Positions 34,536-45,350 of a stretch of DNA of 64,000 nucleotides are shown in pieces. Both the position numbers and the translations under genes were made by a program. The number at the start of each line of letters is the position of its first letter. Within the stretch, counting starts at the first letter, position 1. The notes under the pieces were generated by a model. It did not search any database. It worked only from the letters and a program-made list of their open reading frames with translations, and had not been told where the DNA came from. Source of the DNA: Xanthostigma xanthostigma (taxonomy: Eukaryota; Arthropoda; Insecta; Raphidioptera; Raphidiidae); assembly GCA_963575645.1 (NCBI GenBank), contig OY754464.1:30147501-30211500 (forward strand), read 5' to 3'.

Positions 34536-34810
34536 GGGGGCCATTGAAGTATTACCTAAGCAGAATTATTGTAATGTTTGATCCCCCCTTCCCCATTGTC
34601 AGCAAATATAAGCAAAACTCTATCCCCTCCCCCTATGTTTACGTAAACATTGTAATATATTTTTTTTAACTCTGTTCAAGTTTCTTTATTGCTATAAATA
34701 AATATTGCCGACGTCATCACCATCTAGACCCCCCGTTCCCCATTTCATCAAAAGTAAGCTAAGCTTAGACCCCCCCCTTTGGTGCTTACGTTATACTTGA
34801 ATTGCCCCTT
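34536..34810. mobile_element. MITE with GGGGGCCATT-type ends
   Basis: GGGGGCCATTGAAGTATTAC at the left is mirrored by the reverse complement of the right end, AGGGGCAATTCAAGTATAAC. CCCCCC-rich tracts follow on both sides (GATCCCCCC at 34580; GACCCCCCCC at 34766). CA/G-rich ends with CATTCAAGTAT are known from insect hAT-like MITEs. No target duplication seen. Confidence 0.6.
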
Positions 34811-35038
34811 GTGCATTTTAGTATTTTTTAAAAAATATTTCTCGGATCTAATATATTACATATCTATACATACCTATTTAATATTTATACTGGGAATTTG
34901 GTCGAGTGGACCTAAAGTGTCGCATTTCTAAAATCCCAATAAAACGAGCCACCTGATGGTTTGCTTTAAATTATAATAATAATTATAATCAGCAGTAATC
35001 AATCGACCAGGTAATATTATTTCATGTAATCTAAATAA

Positions 35039-36054
35039 TCCCTATATTATTAAAAGAGCTAATCTTGTACCTATGTACCTATGTCCCTAAATATTTTCTC
35101 GAAAACGGCCCTAACGATTTGGATGAAATTTACTGAAAAGGGATTTTGGGGGGCAAAAAATCGTTTTAGCTAGGTCTCATCTCTCGAAAAAATCGTTTTC
35201 TTACAAATTTTATCATTATAAAAATCAATTTTTTGACGTATGAAAATACTTAAATATTGTAAGTAGGTTTTGGAATTTTATACAATGAAACAATAATTGT
35301 TTTCAAAATATTATGACAGTTAATCTTTAATTACTATCCAAGTGAGACTTAATTAAAATAAATACGTATATGAAAGAAAGTTAAAAACAATTATTATTAT
35401 GTATAGCCAGGTGAGTAATTTTAATAAATAAATTTTTAACCTAAATTTGAAGCGAAAGATGCAATATCATAGATCAAGATGACGGCGAATCAGTTTTACA
35501 AGTACCGGATTGCCATAAGGGCCGACAATCCTCTCCACAAAGGAGTCAAACTGTTTCAGCAATATTATCTTATTGCTCCTTATATGGAGAGCCGAAGGTT
35601 CGACTAGTGTCGTTTGCAACCGAGCGGGGCGCAGCCCCGTGAGGTAAGACTGTAACAAAGGTGGAGACGTAGGCTCCACAAAGGGAAGCGAAGCTTCCCC
35701 AGAGAACCTACGGTTCTTATATGGAGAGCCGAAGGCTCGACTAGTATCGTTTACAACCGAGCGGGGCGCAGCCCCGCGAGGTAAGACTGTAACAAAGGTG
35801 GAGACGTAGGCTCCACAAAGGGAAGCGAAGCTTCCCCAGAGAACCTACGGTTCTTATATGGAGAGCCGAAGGCTCGACTAGTATCGTTTACAACCGAGCG
35901 GGGCGCAGCCCCGCGAGGTAAGACTGTAACAAAGGTGGAGAAGTAGGCTCCACAAAGGGAAGCGACAGAGAACCTACGGTTCCAAAGTTTTGGCGATATC
36001 AGCATATCAGTATTTTATTTTACTTTCCGAGCAAAGCTCGGTCACCCAGGTACT
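35039..36054 (+). mobile_element. Helitron-like element with hairpin-string array
   Basis: Starts TCCCTATATTATTAAAAGAG after an A, then CTCGAAAACGGCC and GATTTGGATGAAATTTACTG, typical of Helitron 5-prime regions. It ends with hairpin CCGAGC-AAA-GCTCGG and TCACCCAGGTACT. The centre (35580-35990) holds three 137-bp tandem units. Two relatives exist here: a fragment at 1499-1641 and a deleted form at 63482-63821. No Rep/helicase coding was found, so it is non-autonomous. The end is not the canonical CTRR. Confidence 0.65.
35580..35990 (+). repeat. 137-bp tandem units made of small hairpins
   Basis: Units start at 35580, 35717 and 35854. Each contains five small inverted repeats, each with a 3-nt loop: GAGCC-GAA-GGCTC, GCGGGGC-GCA-GCCCCGC, GTGGAGAC-GTA-GGCTCCAC (one mismatched pair), GGGAAGC-GAA-GCTTCCC and GAACC-TAC-GGTTC. 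The third unit lacks the GAA-loop GGGAAGC hairpin's right half. GNA triloops closed by C-G pairs are known to make very stable DNA mini-hairpins. Open frames across the array (minus strand) are by-products. Confidence 0.85.
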
Positions 36055-36092
36055 TATTCAATAAAACAGAATAAAAAAGGCATACTTTACCT

Positions 36093-36268
36093 AAAAATAA
36101 AAAATAAAGAATAGTTACTTTTTACCACAACTAAGTAACTAAACAAAAATCTAAAATTTAAGATTTTTATTTAGTAACTTGTTTAGTGTTTGCTCCCGAA
36201 ATGTACATCCGCTAGCGCTAATAAAACTGTTGTAGTAAGAAATAACTATTCTTTATTTTTTATTTTTG
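36093..36268. mobile_element. Family C MITE, copy 1
   Basis: Inverted ends AAAAATAAAGAATAGTTAC and, on the other side, GTAACTATTCTTTATTTTT-type sequence, with CCACAAC further in; about 176 bp. The second copy is at 52701-52828. AAACTAAAC/GTTTAGTGTTTG inner boxes are shared by both copies. No coding content. Confidence 0.7.
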
Positions 36269-36956
36269 TTTCAACCACAGTGCTCTTAATATTTGTACAT
36301 AATTTACTTGTCTAATTTCTACCTGCACCTAAAATTTAAGGAAGAAAAGTTGCCAGATATACAGATTCTAAGTGGAGAACACGTATAGTATTTTTATATC
36401 ATTTTACTTTACGCAGAAACTTCAGAAAAACCGTTGCAAGCTCTCCACAAACTTTATTTATCAACTAAAACTGAGTTTTTTTATATAGAACTTGTCAGGA
36501 GATTGGTAAATGAAATTTCACGAAAATAATATGTTCACATTTTTTTAATTTAATTTTATGATCTCTTAACAAATTATTGTTTTTGTAAAAAACTCAGAGT
36601 AACTTTAGAGAACTGTTTTAGAAATTAACCTCTTTGTTCTAATTTGTTTAGTTGAAAACATTAAAAACATCATCATTTTATTTTTACGACTGGCAGGTGG
36701 TACTATTGCGCATTTTTTCGTGTATGGATTTTTGCATGCATATATTTCTAGGCGACGATGATGATTATGAAAACTTTTAATAGCAAATGTCCATCAAATG
36801 TTAAGTAATAATGATTGAATAGTTTTGTACATGTCTACTATCGCCGCATTTATCTCCAGCCATTCTACACCCGGATTGATGTAATTATTGAGCAATTTTT
36901 TTCTACAGAAAACTTGATAGAAAACCTATTTAAATTATACGAACCTATTGTTTTTA
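36269..36956. other. AT-rich stretch, nothing recognised
   Basis: No repeat family copy or coding frame was recognised. Confidence 0.5.
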
Positions 36957-37706
36957 TCTATACTAATATATAAAGCTGAAGAGTTTGTTGTTTGTTTGAA
37001 CGCGCTAATCTCAGAAACTACTGGTTCGAATTGAAAAAAAAAATATTATTGGATAGCCCATTTATCGAGGAAGGCTATATTATATACTACCTATATAGCC
37101 ATATAGTATATAATATTACGCTACGAATAATTGGAACATAAATGAAAAATGTTGCAAGATGTATCTCAAAATTAGTCCGTCCGACAAATATTATCAGGTG
37201 AAATGCTTTCACTAAATACTGCAATATTAGCGCGTCAAGAGTACAAGCCCGGATAGCTCAGTCGGTTAGTGTAAGACTCTTAATGACAGGATCTAGGGTT
37301 CAAGCCCCACGTCAGCGAATATATATATATTTTTTTATTTTCTCCATTGCTTTCTTCTAAGGCTTACATTTCAATTTTTTAAAATTTTGTTACGACTAAT
37401 TAAAATTAAATAAATCTAATTAATAGCTCATTTGAAAACTATTACAACTAGAGGCACCTATATAAAAATAATTTTCCTACAGTGTTTTCAATTAAATATT
37501 TATTATATTAAAAGAAATTTATTAGGTACTTAAAAAAAGTATAAATACTGCTTTTTAACGACAAAAACTTTTGAACGGTAACGCCGATCATTATGAAGTT
37601 TGGACACAACATTCATCTCGGTAAACTAAGATGAATGTGCGTACTCATGTCCCTTCCTTCTCTATTCGTTCTTTTGCACCCGAGTGAAACCGGGCGGGAC
37701 CGCTAG
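36957..37706 (+). mobile_element. Non-autonomous Helitron
   Basis: Starts TCTATACTAATATATAAAGC after A and ends CACCCGAGTGAAACCGGG..GGACCGCTAG before T. This fits TC...CTRR ends, insertion between A and T, and a 3-prime hairpin (CCCG/CGGG) just before CTAG. The 5-prime block GAACGCGCTAATCTCAGAAA is common in insect Helitrons. At 750 bp it has no Rep/helicase. A tRNA-like sequence lies inside at 37247-37319. Confidence 0.85.
37247..37319 (+). tRNA. tRNA-Lys-like sequence, degenerate
   Basis: GCCCGGATAGCTCAGTCGGT matches the 5-prime part of eukaryotic tRNA-Lys. The loop CTCTTAA would give anticodon CTT, and GGTTCAAGCCC is a good B box. But the anticodon stem and the 3-prime acceptor (GTCAGCGA) do not pair with the 5-prime side. 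So this is a tRNA pseudogene or the head of a tRNA-derived SINE, with both internal Pol III promoter boxes kept. An AT-rich tail with a T run follows. Confidence 0.6.
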
Positions 37707-38589
37707 TTAAAAATAAACCTTCAAAATATTTATTCAAAATGTAAAATCATAGGTTAGTTCTCATATTTTGTACAATTGCCTATATAATTATTTACTTATT
37801 ATTTATTTGAACGCCCAATCTGCTCGTAAAAACGCACACATCTCCCTCCAAAATTTGTTTTTCTGGTTGTACTACTGGTTACAACTATTATTTTTGAGAA
37901 AGAAGACAATTTCGTGTAAGGGGGCTCAGTGATGACGTCTTGCCCAGGGCACAAAAAAAAACTAGTTACGGCCCTAATTGTAACCGTGAATTAACTCCGG
38001 TTAAGGCAGAGTCTTACAGTCTGGGAGCCACTGGTGTATGTTGTTTGTGTGTTAACAGTTGAGTAGAGGCAAATAGCGTGATGATTTGGTGATACATAAA
38101 AACAATAATAGCGCAGACACCACAGTCTGACCTTGACATTTATTGTCGTTGCAGAGATGATCGCTTCCCCGCCCACGCAAATTAGGTTTTCCGGTAGCAA
38201 AATGATATTTAAATCTCTTTTGGACGGTTATATGATTATATCTAATGCACATGAATGTATATATTATATTCAATATTATATTATTGTGTACTAAAGTCAC
38301 GATATCTGCTACCAATGTTTCTGTCGTGACATAGTGAATCGTGATTTCTTAAAAAAATATAATGTCTTTTATTTTTACAATTTTTTTAGATACTTCACAC
38401 GTTTACGAGTTTCTGGGATCTTTTCCATACATCGTGGCTTTTCTTGGCATTATAATAGATAAATGATGCTCAGAAAAAGGAAAAAATATTTATTGTTATT
38501 TTTTACATATTATATAAGCCAGATAATTGACTCAGCTGTTGTTCTATCACATAATATACATAGATAATAGATATACATGCTAATATATT
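37707..38589. other. No gene; one hAT-like end
   Basis: GGGCACAAAAAAAAACTAGT followed by TACGGCCCTAATTG (37946-37979) reads in reverse as a hAT start (TTAGGGCCGTAACTAG...GTGCCC). No partner was found. Open frames on the minus strand at 37991-38315 have no known domain. Confidence 0.45.
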
Positions 38590-38726
38590 GGTGCTATTCT
38601 GTATGATCAATGAAGTATTTAGATTGCTATACATTTAATTTGCTATACGTTTAATGCCTACCACATATAAGTGAAAGTGAGACGGAAATTTATCAACGCT
38701 GTTAATTTTAGTATTGTCTATGCATA
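38590..38726. mobile_element. Family B MITE, copy 2
   Basis: GGTGCTATTCTGTATGATCA at the left and TTAATTTTAGTATTGTC at the right match the family B layout. The right terminus is degraded. Compare 21892, 53399 and 56682. Confidence 0.55.
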
Positions 38727-39560
38727 TACCTAATAATGATTTTAACTGAACAAATTCATATATAATTGCCAAAGAACAATATTGTTCAAATTTGGCAATT
38801 AGTATATATTATGTACAGTTAAAATCATTCATAAAAAGAGAATTCAATGTTACATTAACAAATGTAATACACCACCTGAAAGTAGACATTTTAACGAAGA
38901 AAACCCCATACTACGATTTTTGAAAATCTGAAATTTTTACATTAGTTTCTTAGGTTGAAGTTAGGGGTAATTTTTCGGTTTTTTGTTAATATAGTACATT
39001 GGCAAACTGATTTTTTAATTCGAAAAAATTACAGCTTTTTAGGACATAGAAAGGTAAGTCTCCTAAAAATTTCATGAAAAAAAAATCATTTTTGCAGGAG
39101 AAAAAAATTAAAAACAAACAATACGGTTTTTTCGATATTTCTCTGAATCTTTGAGGTTATGTGAAAAAATTATATTAATAAAAGTTGTAGATCCTTTTAA
39201 TACCTACAACATTGCTATACAACATATTTCGATTGGAGGTCAACTTTTGCCGGAAATAACGGAAAACTGCGTTGACCCCTAAAACGCGCCCCCCACAGCC
39301 CCCCGGCCCTTTACGCATTTGGTTTTTTGGTTTCTGTATTTCTGACGGCAGTTTCTTCCCTTCCTCATCATTCATTTTCTGTTATTAATTTTTTCATTGT
39401 CAAAAGCTAACTTCACTGGTCTATACAGTTTGCTCTTGTGAATTTATTTATGTATTGTTTATTAACCTTTTGCGAAGTGTATATTTGTAAAACATTTAAG
39501 TTAGTGGAAGTTTTGTGTGCAATTGTCTCAGGATAAAACATTATTATTTTGTGAAACTTT
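38727..39560. other. No clear feature
   Basis: A GC-richer patch (39260-39320) with runs of C and AAACTGCGTTGACCCCTAAA looks transposon-like, but no ends were found. A small pairing (GAACAATATTGTTC at 38775) is a simple palindrome. Confidence 0.4.
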
Positions 39561-39612
39561 TTTTGACGTTTACACTAACTCCATCGGTCGGATTTTTGGG
39601 TAAACGTCAAAA
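39561..39612. repeat. Short hairpin
   Basis: TTTTGACGTTTAC is mirrored by GTAAACGTCAAAA around a 26-nt loop. Probably a MITE remnant. Confidence 0.55.
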
Positions 39613-41083
39613 TATTCAACTAAAAGAGCAGGGAGTATAGCACAGTGTATATTTATTCTTTAACTAACTTTTCTACCTGATAATTTGTTTGTGAATTGAA
39701 AAGTAAATTACATTTGTTCGAAGATTATTAACTTCTATCTTTAATAGTGTTCGGTGAATATGGGCATAAGTTACACAGTTTTATTGGATAATGGATGGTG
39801 TACTAAAAGCTAGAAAATAATTGTGAGTGAGCAATCTGAGGATTTGATCAGACTCAAATAAAATGTTGCTACTTTAAAAAAAAAACATGAGTGCGTGTAA
39901 CACGTGCGTTTGAAGTAAAAATTCTTTTAATTTGATTTTACCACTCTCACCTCTCAGCCGATGCCCTTAAATAGCGAAAACTGCGTAAACACGCTATTTC
40001 CATCCGAATACTTCCGTCCGAAAAAAGATCTGAGTTACTCTCAAGTCTCGCTTAAAGAGTTTTACTTCAAAAATCATATTTTAGTTTAATAGATTGTTTC
40101 ATTATTCAGTTAACGGGAAGTGGGTGAAAATTTAGTTACGATGTCAATCGAAACGTGTTACCGTCATTTCTACCCGAAAATTTGTCTAGCCGAGTAAATT
40201 TTACACAAAATCTCGCGAATTTTTAGGGTGCCTATCGAAGCACGTTGATGTTTTTTTGATCAGAAAGAAATTTTGTCAAATACGGTCGGCCGTTTTTTTG
40301 TTTGAACAAGAAGACCGTAAAAAAAGTTTTTTTGATTTTTTGAAAATGTTTCCGTGGATGTAATTTTTTAAAATATGTACTTAATATTCAATATTGACAT
40401 ACTGGGAGGCTGGTCCTAATACACGACCTATATTCACGGCTATTGTTTTAATTTATAACTCATCCTTACTCATTTTTAATACAATATGTTTAAAAGTCGT
40501 TGTCCATAAAATTTTATTGATTCTTTAACGAAAAATAACAAATCAATTATGAAAATGATAGTCATCGTTAACCAATAGTGAATAAAGACAAATTAAGCCA
40601 ATAGAGCTGCGTTTATCATACATAGTATGAAGAATTATTAAATTCCAAGTATTATTACAACGTTTGGAAAATAAAATGTATTGATTACTTTTTTATCTAG
40701 ACGCTAAAGTATAAGTAAAATACCTAAGCTTTGTTTATATCAACACATTTAACAAACACACATGTACTCTGTAGAACAAAATGATACCTTACTAGGGGTA
40801 ACATGCGAGTACATGAGTTTAAATGTTACACAATTATTTTTCAAAATCATTTTAATATGAAAAATGTAGGTGGAATTTGCCAGAAAGTCCTTAGAAGTTG
40901 CTGTTTGTTTGTTACGTTTGTTTGTTACGTTATTTTTATTTCAGTTTTCAATTATATAAGAGAAGAACTTTTAGTTAGTTTGTTTATTACTTTTGTTAAC
41001 ATCTTTATTGTTGTAAATAAATATTTATCACCACAGCAAAGAGCAGTTTTAAATCTTAGATTAACATCTGAATAGAACTTTTC
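39613..41083. other. AT-rich stretch, nothing recognised
   Basis: A weak pairing of TGAAGTAAAAATTCTTTTA (39913) with AAAGAGTTTTACTTCA (40055) exists. The 90-codon frame at 40803-41075 is hydrophobic-rich but has no known domain; chance in AT-rich DNA is likely. Confidence 0.4.
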
Positions 41084-41126
41084 AAATAAATAAAATTATC
41101 GACCGGTTGGTCGATAAAATTTATTT
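41084..41126. repeat. Family F ends joined without interior
   Basis: AAATAAATAAAATTATCGACC is followed at once by GGTTGGTCGATAAAATTTATTT, a 43-bp palindrome. The sequence equals the outermost terminus of the family F foldback (55062 and 55437). It looks like two termini joined with the interior lost. Confidence 0.6.
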
Positions 41127-42096
41127 AAAGAGCAGTTTTGTTTCAATATCAAATACTAATTAATTATTATAGATCTAGATCCCATAGTCCAGTCAAAAAA
41201 TTTAAACTTCTAACTCATTGCAATTAAAATATACAACTTCTCAAGGCGCGAGTTCTACTCGAACTTGTCCGTCTTTATTACAATATCATCTCTATAGGTA
41301 TAATATATAAAAATTTTCATACGATCAGGTAACATGGAAGCTTTGTTCTGTGTTCTGAACTATTTTGTTACACCCAATATTCCACTTGTAAATTACGTAT
41401 AATTGTATATTTGTAACAAGAGATTATATTTGGTCAATATTTAACACGTGTTCATAACATCTACATATTTTCAAGTATAAAACATGTGATAATGGTAATT
41501 AGTAATCAAGAAGAGAATGGCGTGGATTATTGTGAACAAAGATTTTGCATTACAAAAAATATTTAAGAACATAATAATCAAAGCAAACTAGACCAAAATA
41601 AATTACATTTATGTTTTTGGTGGAATTTCACTACTTTTTGTAAATTTATATTCTTACTTATTCTACTAGAATATTATCTAGACACATAATATTATAGTTA
41701 TATATCACACATCATGTATATCCCAGCACCAACTAGACACGAGTAGTCTTCGGATAACCAGTTGATGGCATTCGGATCAAAATGAATGCCCAAAATCGTA
41801 TTATGGCCACTCGTATCTTAGAAACCATTCCATCTAGACATATGAAATTCTGAATACTACTTGTTTCTGGTAACCTTAACTCCCCTGAAAAGAAATAAGT
41901 TTTGTAACGCAATTAGTCTCGGAGATAGAGGGGACTCAAAAAGAGCTCAAAATGGTTCGTGTACAGTGCACAGTGTTTTGCGGATCCACGCTATAATCTG
42001 TGCTGAAATCGAATGTACTCATATACTTTTATTCTATATTAACGTCATAGAAAAAGACAAAGTTTTTGAAACAGAGATACTTTATTCAGATTGAAT
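41127..42096. other. AT-rich stretch, nothing recognised
   Basis: No repeat family copy recognised; the frame at 41861-42094 has no known domain. Confidence 0.5.
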
Positions 42097-42229
42097 GCAA
42101 GTACATCAACCAATCCTATAAACGGAGAAATCAGGGAATTATATCGAAGAAAGAGACGCAAATATATTTTCGATACGCTTTGTTGCGTTCGCTCACCGCA
42201 CATTGAGTAGATAGGCAATGATTCATATA
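42097..42229 (-). repeat. Dispersed repeat, inverted partner at 30050
   Basis: Near-identical reverse complement of 30050-30182, about 12 kb away. No coding content; not flanked by a visible target duplication. Confidence 0.7.
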
Positions 42230-43086
42230 GTTAATTAATAGATATATGAATGTACTGCTATAATATAACCGCAATTTCCCCACCCCTGACACTGTATCAT
42301 TGTTACAGCTGCAATACAATAAATTTATGTTCACAAAGTAAGTAGAGTAATAATCATATAATCGAGCGTGTAAATAGTATACTGAACTAGAATATATCAC
42401 GGTATTTGTTCGGAAACCGCCCACGCGCGACCTCTGGTCGAAGCTAATAAAGCCTGTTTAAGGCGCGATAATGAAACGTTCCCGCTCCCCCTTTGCCCTT
42501 GTCTGTCTTTCTTTAATAATTGTTTTGTTTAAACAATACAATAATAGTATGCAGAGGCTCAAGGAGACACAATATTACGTGATTTATACTGGCTGATTTT
42601 AAAACCAGAATACATTGAGCAATAACGTACATACGAATGATAGATAATACCGTTAAATGGCGTAAATAGGTTTTTGTTTTAATTCGAACATTTTGACAAT
42701 TTTATATATTTTGATTTTTTTTGTCAAAGGTTCGTTGTAATCGGGTGGGTGGCATAGGAACGCATAGGTCTCGAAAAGACCCTTAATAAACACTAACAAA
42801 TATTTTAATGTTTGATTTTGATGAAAAAATTGATAAATTAAAATCAATTGCACATACCGCTAAACTAGCGGTATGTGCTTTATTATCGCTTTGTGCGTCA
42901 GAGCTGACTTTCGTTCATATAAGAAGTTATATTTAAGTTAATTTCACACGAAATCCATTCAAATTGAAGCTTTTTGAAAAGAGGAGATTCTAATCTATAA
43001 AATAGAACCATTTTTAAATCAATTTGAGTTCATAAATACTATTAAAATTGTAATTGAAAATCACAAACAGCAGTTGTCGGTTGGTC
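42230..43086. other. AT-rich stretch, nothing recognised
   Basis: A short palindrome GCACATACCGC...GCGGTATGTGC (42850-42878) is present. Otherwise nothing recognised; open frames here lack known domains. Confidence 0.5.
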
Positions 43087-43122
43087 TGTACGTATGTACG
43101 TACGTATGTACGTACGTACGTC
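43087..43122. repeat. GTAC/GTAT microsatellite
   Basis: Tetranucleotide repeats of GTAC and GTAT in tandem. Self-complementary, so it can cross-pair. Confidence 0.85.
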
Positions 43123-43380
43123 ACGACTCTACAGATCGCAATTTTGGTCGGATTGCCTTGGGTTATATTTTATTCACTTTGTTTACTATCAGACCAGAAC
43201 CCTATTTAAATTCACTAAAATGTGTTCAGTATTTTAATTTTTATAAACAGTTTTATTTTTTATTATTTTTGACAGCTAATATAGTTTAAAAACAATATAA
43301 TAATCGCTGTGAAAATATAGTGTAATCCATAAAACAAGTGCTACACTTGTATACCGTGATAACACCACTAGACGTATTAG

Positions 43381-43453
43381 GCAGCCGTGGCGTAATGGTT
43401 ATGCCGTTGGATTCCCAAGGGCAAGGTCCTGGGTTCGATTCCTTACGCTATCA
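43381..43453 (+). tRNA. tRNA-Gly-like sequence, degenerate
   Basis: TGGCGTAATGG fits the A box, GGTTCGATTCC fits the B box exactly, and the loop suggests anticodon CCC (Gly). The acceptor arm does not pair (GCAGCCG against TACGCTATC) and the anticodon stem is poor. The sequence is followed by long T-rich runs. It is best read as the head of a tRNA-derived SINE or a tRNA pseudogene. Confidence 0.55.
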
Positions 43454-43662
43454 TTGACTTTTTTCTTTTTTTTTTCTTTTTATTTTGTTTTATTTTATTC
43501 CACTTGATATTAATTATATATTATATTATGTATAGTTCTTAATTTTTTTTATTTTTGCAAACTTAAAAAAAAATATTTTTTCAATTTTTAATTATTTATT
43601 TCTTTAAATTTTTAAATCTTTTTAAATTTATTAAAAATATTTTTTAATTGTTATTTTTTTAT
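43454..43662. other. T-rich low-complexity stretch
   Basis: Runs of T and of TTTTA dominate; no other feature seen. It may be the body or tail of the SINE-like sequence upstream. Confidence 0.5.
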
Positions 43663-43803
43663 CATACAGTGGAAAACTTGCGGGATGTGCACTTTTGGTT
43701 TTGCCAACTATTTTAAGTGTGCCGCTGAAACACTCAAATCTGTCACTGACTCCGACCTATGTCACGAACCTCTATCAGTCCTCTGCTGCCAGTCTATCGA
43801 ACT

Positions 43804-45091
43804 CACTACTAAGTGGCGGATTTGCCCTAAGGCCCAGTAGGCTCGGGCCTAGGGCGGCCAATCGTCACAAAACACATTATGGCGTATGGCGGGGGTGCAA
43901 TCTGCACTGCATCGTATATAACAATAATCTTTTTAAAAAAGTGATCGGAATACCTATAATTTAGATCAATATTTTTGACAGTTGAGTTTTTTTTACCATT
44001 CCAAACCACTAGTGGGGAATGGTACCAGTTTAGGTCAAAAATCACTTTTCAAAAATTTTACAATATCTTTTTTTTGAGGTCCCCCGAATCCAAAAATTTT
44101 TTTTTGAAAAAACGTCTGTTTGTCTGTCTATTAGTCTATTTGCCTGTGAACACGATACAGGTCAAACGGATGAGCGGATTGAAACCAAATTTTGGGAGGA
44201 TGTTTGCAAATATGAAGAGCTCTATTGTTTTTGGGGAAAATCAGCGCATGCGCAGAAGATATATATGCTATAACGGTGTTTTTTATATAATAATAGTATA
44301 CTTTTCATAACGGCTTGTTATTCTATTTATTTTTTCAAGAAAGTTTCGTTAAATTTTTTTTTCTTAACTTTATAGTTTTGGAAATATTTTGAAAATAAAA
44401 AAAATCAGCCGCTCTTTTGTTTTATAGATCTGTCAGCAATAAACTAGTTCGGCATATTTTGATTAATTTTTACATGAGGTGGAACATATTATTATGTAGG
44501 TAACCATGACAACGAATAGCAAATATCATATTGAATACTAGCCATTACCCGCGTCACCTTACACGATATCAGAAATTTTATTTTCTTTATTATAATCAAA
44601 ATATGTCAACATTTTTGAAGTTGGAATGGTCCCATCGCCCAATTGGCTGGAATTTTTTAAATACATTTAAAACAGATAACTGATTAAAACCAACAATGTT
44701 GAGATATTGTCGAGGATTTTGAGTTAAGGTCACATGACGCTCTTCTAAGATGATTTTACGTCAGCTTTGTTGAAAGCGCGCGTCTAAGTCAAAAATTAGT
44801 TTGTGACTCGTGAGAGTCTATATAAATATAATATATATATAGTGTATAGGTACCTATTAAATGTTTTATTTAAATGTGCAATTATCCCTGAAACCTCGGA
44901 AAATATTTCAAGCTAGCAGCTATTATAGTTAACTAAATTTCTGAATCGATTTCTATAAAAGTTGACAATAAAGTAAATTCATTATCGTATAGTGATAGTC
45001 TATTGACTATTCTGTATGATGGGTGCTGAGAAAGGGGCGCCTGGTACTTACTACATGGCCTAGAGCGGCTAAGACTGCAAATCCGCCACTG
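43804..45091. mobile_element. hAT element with 8-bp duplication ATCGAACT
   Basis: ATCGAACT occurs at 43796-43803 and 45092-45099. Between them, the left end carries GTGGCGGATTTGCC and the right end in reverse complement is CAGTGGCGGATTTGC, followed by GGCCCAG/CTAGGCC-type G-rich blocks on both sides. This is a hAT insertion into the THAP element. Its interior is largely a later family A insertion (43993-44658). No hAT transposase was seen. Confidence 0.8.
43993..44658 (-). repeat. Family A repeat, full length, reverse
   Basis: Reverse complement of family A from TTACCATTCCAAACCACTAG to CCAATTGGCTGGAATTTTTT, about 666 bp. It keeps AGCGCATGCGCA (44242-44253). The open frame across 43975-44310 is explained by the repeat and has no domain. 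Confidence 0.75.
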
Positions 45092-45161
45092 ATCGAACTT
45101 GCTTGTGAATTGAGATTATCGTATAAAAAAGCCTTTAATTATAAATACAAAGTTTTATAAA

Positions 45162-45350
45162 TACTGTACAGTGCCCATGTGCAAATCCACATCGACAAGC
45201 ACACCAGAAAAACTCTTTATTCACGTTTCGAAAAAGAAAGTTTTTAGAAAAAATTGGTTAACTTTTGCAAGAAGAAATCCGACTTCATTAACAACAACTA
45301 CAAATTATTTTTGTGAAGATCACTTTGATATAAGTTCTGATAAGACCTAA
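45162..45350 (+). pseudogene. THAP zinc-finger fragment
   Basis: A 62-codon reading from 45162 to the stop at 45348. YCTVPMCKSTS gives the C-x4-C start of a C2CH THAP finger. RKNWLTFARR supplies the conserved Trp, and FCEDHFD gives the C-x2-H end. The reading stops shortly after, before the AVPTIF-type box and any catalytic domain. A possible ATG is at 45177. Upstream DNA matches a repeat leader, so this is an element-derived domain rather than a host gene. The domain is recognised by spacing and motifs only. Confidence 0.7.

Larger units (their letters stand above)
43663..45350 (+). mobile_element. THAP-domain element, split by hAT insertion
   Basis: The leader 43720-43803 continues at 45092, as the undisturbed copy at 23070-23210 shows. 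A THAP zinc-finger reading follows (45162-45350). THAP domains are the DNA-binding module of P-element and Kolobok-type transposases and of host proteins derived from them. CAGTGGAAAACTTGCGGGAT at 43668 may be the left terminus; no right end is seen. Confidence 0.55.

Noticed and set aside
35467-36005. Minus-strand frames rich in Pro and Arg
   Set aside because: They are the 137-bp hairpin units translated; no known domain, and the frame breaks between units.
37247-37319. Functional tRNA-Lys gene
   Set aside because: The acceptor and anticodon stems do not pair and the sequence lies in a Helitron, so it is called a degenerate tRNA-like sequence.
43381-43453. Functional tRNA-Gly gene
   Set aside because: The acceptor arm cannot form; only the promoter boxes and T-arm region are preserved.
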